Shown here: positions 63,411 through 64,000 of the stretch, piece by piece
Numbering within the stretch: the first letter of the stretch is position 1
Layout: every line of letters starts with the position of its first letter
Assembly: GCF_900156155.1 (NCBI RefSeq)
Contig: NZ_FTMD01000018.1
Coordinates: forward strand, 17,973-81,972
DNA: 64,000 nt
Source of the DNA: Aromatoleum tolulyticum
Lineage (GTDB): Bacteria > Pseudomonadota > Gammaproteobacteria > Burkholderiales > Rhodocyclaceae
Direction of reading: 5' to 3'
The notes under the pieces: model-generated
What the model was told of the DNA's origin: nothing
The model's input: only the letters and a program-made list of their open reading frames with translations
Databases searched by the model: none
Translations under genes and position numbers: made by a program

Positions 63411-64000
63411 ATGGATATTCAGATAGCGCTGTTGCTCGCACAGGACGGCATCACCAACGGTGCGATCTACGCGCTGCTCGCGCTCGCGCTGGTGCTGGTG
63501 TTTGCCGTGACGCGGGTGATCTTCATTCCGCAGGGGGAGTTCGTCGCGTATGGCGCGCTGACCCTCGTCATGATCCAGGCCGGCACGGTGCCGGCCACCC
63601 TTTGGCTGTTGCTCGGCGCGGGCGTGCTCGCCGCGGCGGTCGATGCGCGCGGCGCGCTGCATAGCGGCCAGAAGGGGCGCCTCGCGGGCGTGCTGGCGTG
63701 GAACGTCGGCTACCCGGTGGTGCTCGCGGCGCTGCTCTACCTGCTGCCGCTCACCACCCTCGCGCTGCCGCTGCAGGTGCTGCTGGCGCTGCTCGTGGTG
63801 GTGCCGATGGGCCCGCTGATGTACCGCCTGATCTACCAGCCGATCGCCGCCGCGCCGGTGCTGATCCTCTTGATCGTGTCGGTCGCCGTGCACGTGGGCA
63901 TGGTCGGCCTCGGGCTGCTGTTCTTCGGCGCCGAAGGCTCGCGCACCCCGCCCTTCTCGGAAGCGCGCTTCGAACTCGGCCCGATGCTGGTGAACGGCCA
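63411..64000 (+). CDS. livH: Branched-chain amino acid-type ABC transporter permease (LivH), 3' end cut by the window
   Basis: This is an inner-membrane permease of the LivH family. ATG 63411 opens a frame with no stop to the window edge, 196 codons so far of about 300. The N-terminus DGITNGAIYALLALALVLVF, TRVIFIPQGEFVAYGAL and YRLIYQPIAAAPVLILLIV are typical, with about five hydrophobic segments visible. In related bacteria such operons often import aromatic acids or amino acids. Confidence 0.92.
   Translation, partial: MDIQIALLLAQDGITNGAIYALLALALVLVFAVTRVIFIPQGEFVAYGALTLVMIQAGTVPATLWLLLGAGVLAAAVDARGALHSGQKGRLAGVLAWNVGYPVVLAALLYLLPLTTLALPLQVLLALLVVVPMGPLMYRLIYQPIAAAPVLILLIVSVAVHVGMVGLGLLFFGAEGSRTPPFSEARFELGPMLVNG

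Noticed and set aside
63102..63893. A 263-codon minus-strand frame over livH
   Set aside because: His/Gln/Arg-rich antisense shadow of a permease with typical membrane segments.

Overview
The window is high-GC chromosomal DNA from a betaproteobacterium, most likely the Rhodocyclales branch around Azoarcus, Aromatoleum and Thauera. Three things point there: the block mucD - glutaredoxin-like gene - lepA - lepB - DUF4845 - rnc - era - recO - pdxJ - acpS, the complete isc operon in standard order, and a liv-type permease headed by a TetR regulator. The genus is inferred from gene order and protein character, not from a 16S gene. I see no prophage, insertion sequence, CRISPR array or rRNA operon. 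Coding density is very high and many genes overlap by 1 to 4 bases.

Layout. 1-11,600 (+): a housekeeping block for envelope stress (mucD, 5' truncated), translation (lepA), secretion (lepB), RNA processing (rnc, era), repair (recO, uvrC), vitamin B6 (pdxJ), acyl-carrier activation (acpS), wall recycling (nagZ) and phospholipid synthesis (pgsA). 11,638-13,833: tRNA-Leu(UAA), a DUF1178 gene, a phosphatase-like gene, and a minus-strand tRNA cluster Gly-Cys-Gly with a near-ideal promoter and terminator. 13,893-18,483: DEAD-box helicase, suhB, trmJ, cysE. 18,495-25,167: the isc operon iscR-nifS-like-iscS-iscU-iscA-hscB-hscA-fdx-iscX behind a sigma-70 promoter overlapped by a good IscR site. 25,205-31,192 (-): a lone receiver protein, prmB, dapE, a pilU-like ATPase, dapD and dapC. 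31,335-39,050 (+): smc, zipA, ligA, galU. 39,153-47,358: typA, an MTA/MTI phosphorylase, a secreted hypothetical, a PEBP-like protein, a two-gene NAD salvage unit and a Lon-related protease.

47,569-53,876 (+) is a second Fe-S assembly operon, sufB-sufC-sufD-sufS-sufU-sufT-Rieske, with a long inverted-repeat element between sufB and sufC. Facing it is a minus-strand signalling pair: an HDOD-GAF histidine kinase followed by a REC-PAS-GGDEF-EAL response regulator. Divergent from the kinase is a P-type cation ATPase; the 322-base gap between them holds an inverted repeat and an 18-base perfect palindrome. The window ends with a phosphoribosyltransferase, a TetR regulator with an extra N-terminal DNA-binding region, an operator-like palindrome, and the first two thirds or so of a livH-type permease.

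Taken together, cysteine supply (cysE), three cysteine desulfurases, two scaffolds and both ISC and SUF machinery suggest heavy Fe-S demand, as expected of a facultatively anaerobic, respiration- or aromatic-degrading betaproteobacterium. No clearly new multi-gene system is visible. The best leads are regulatory: the palindromes between the kinase and the ATPase, the repeat inside the suf operon, the two-headed TetR regulator with its operator and gene remnant upstream of livH, and the HDOD-kinase/c-di-GMP pair.
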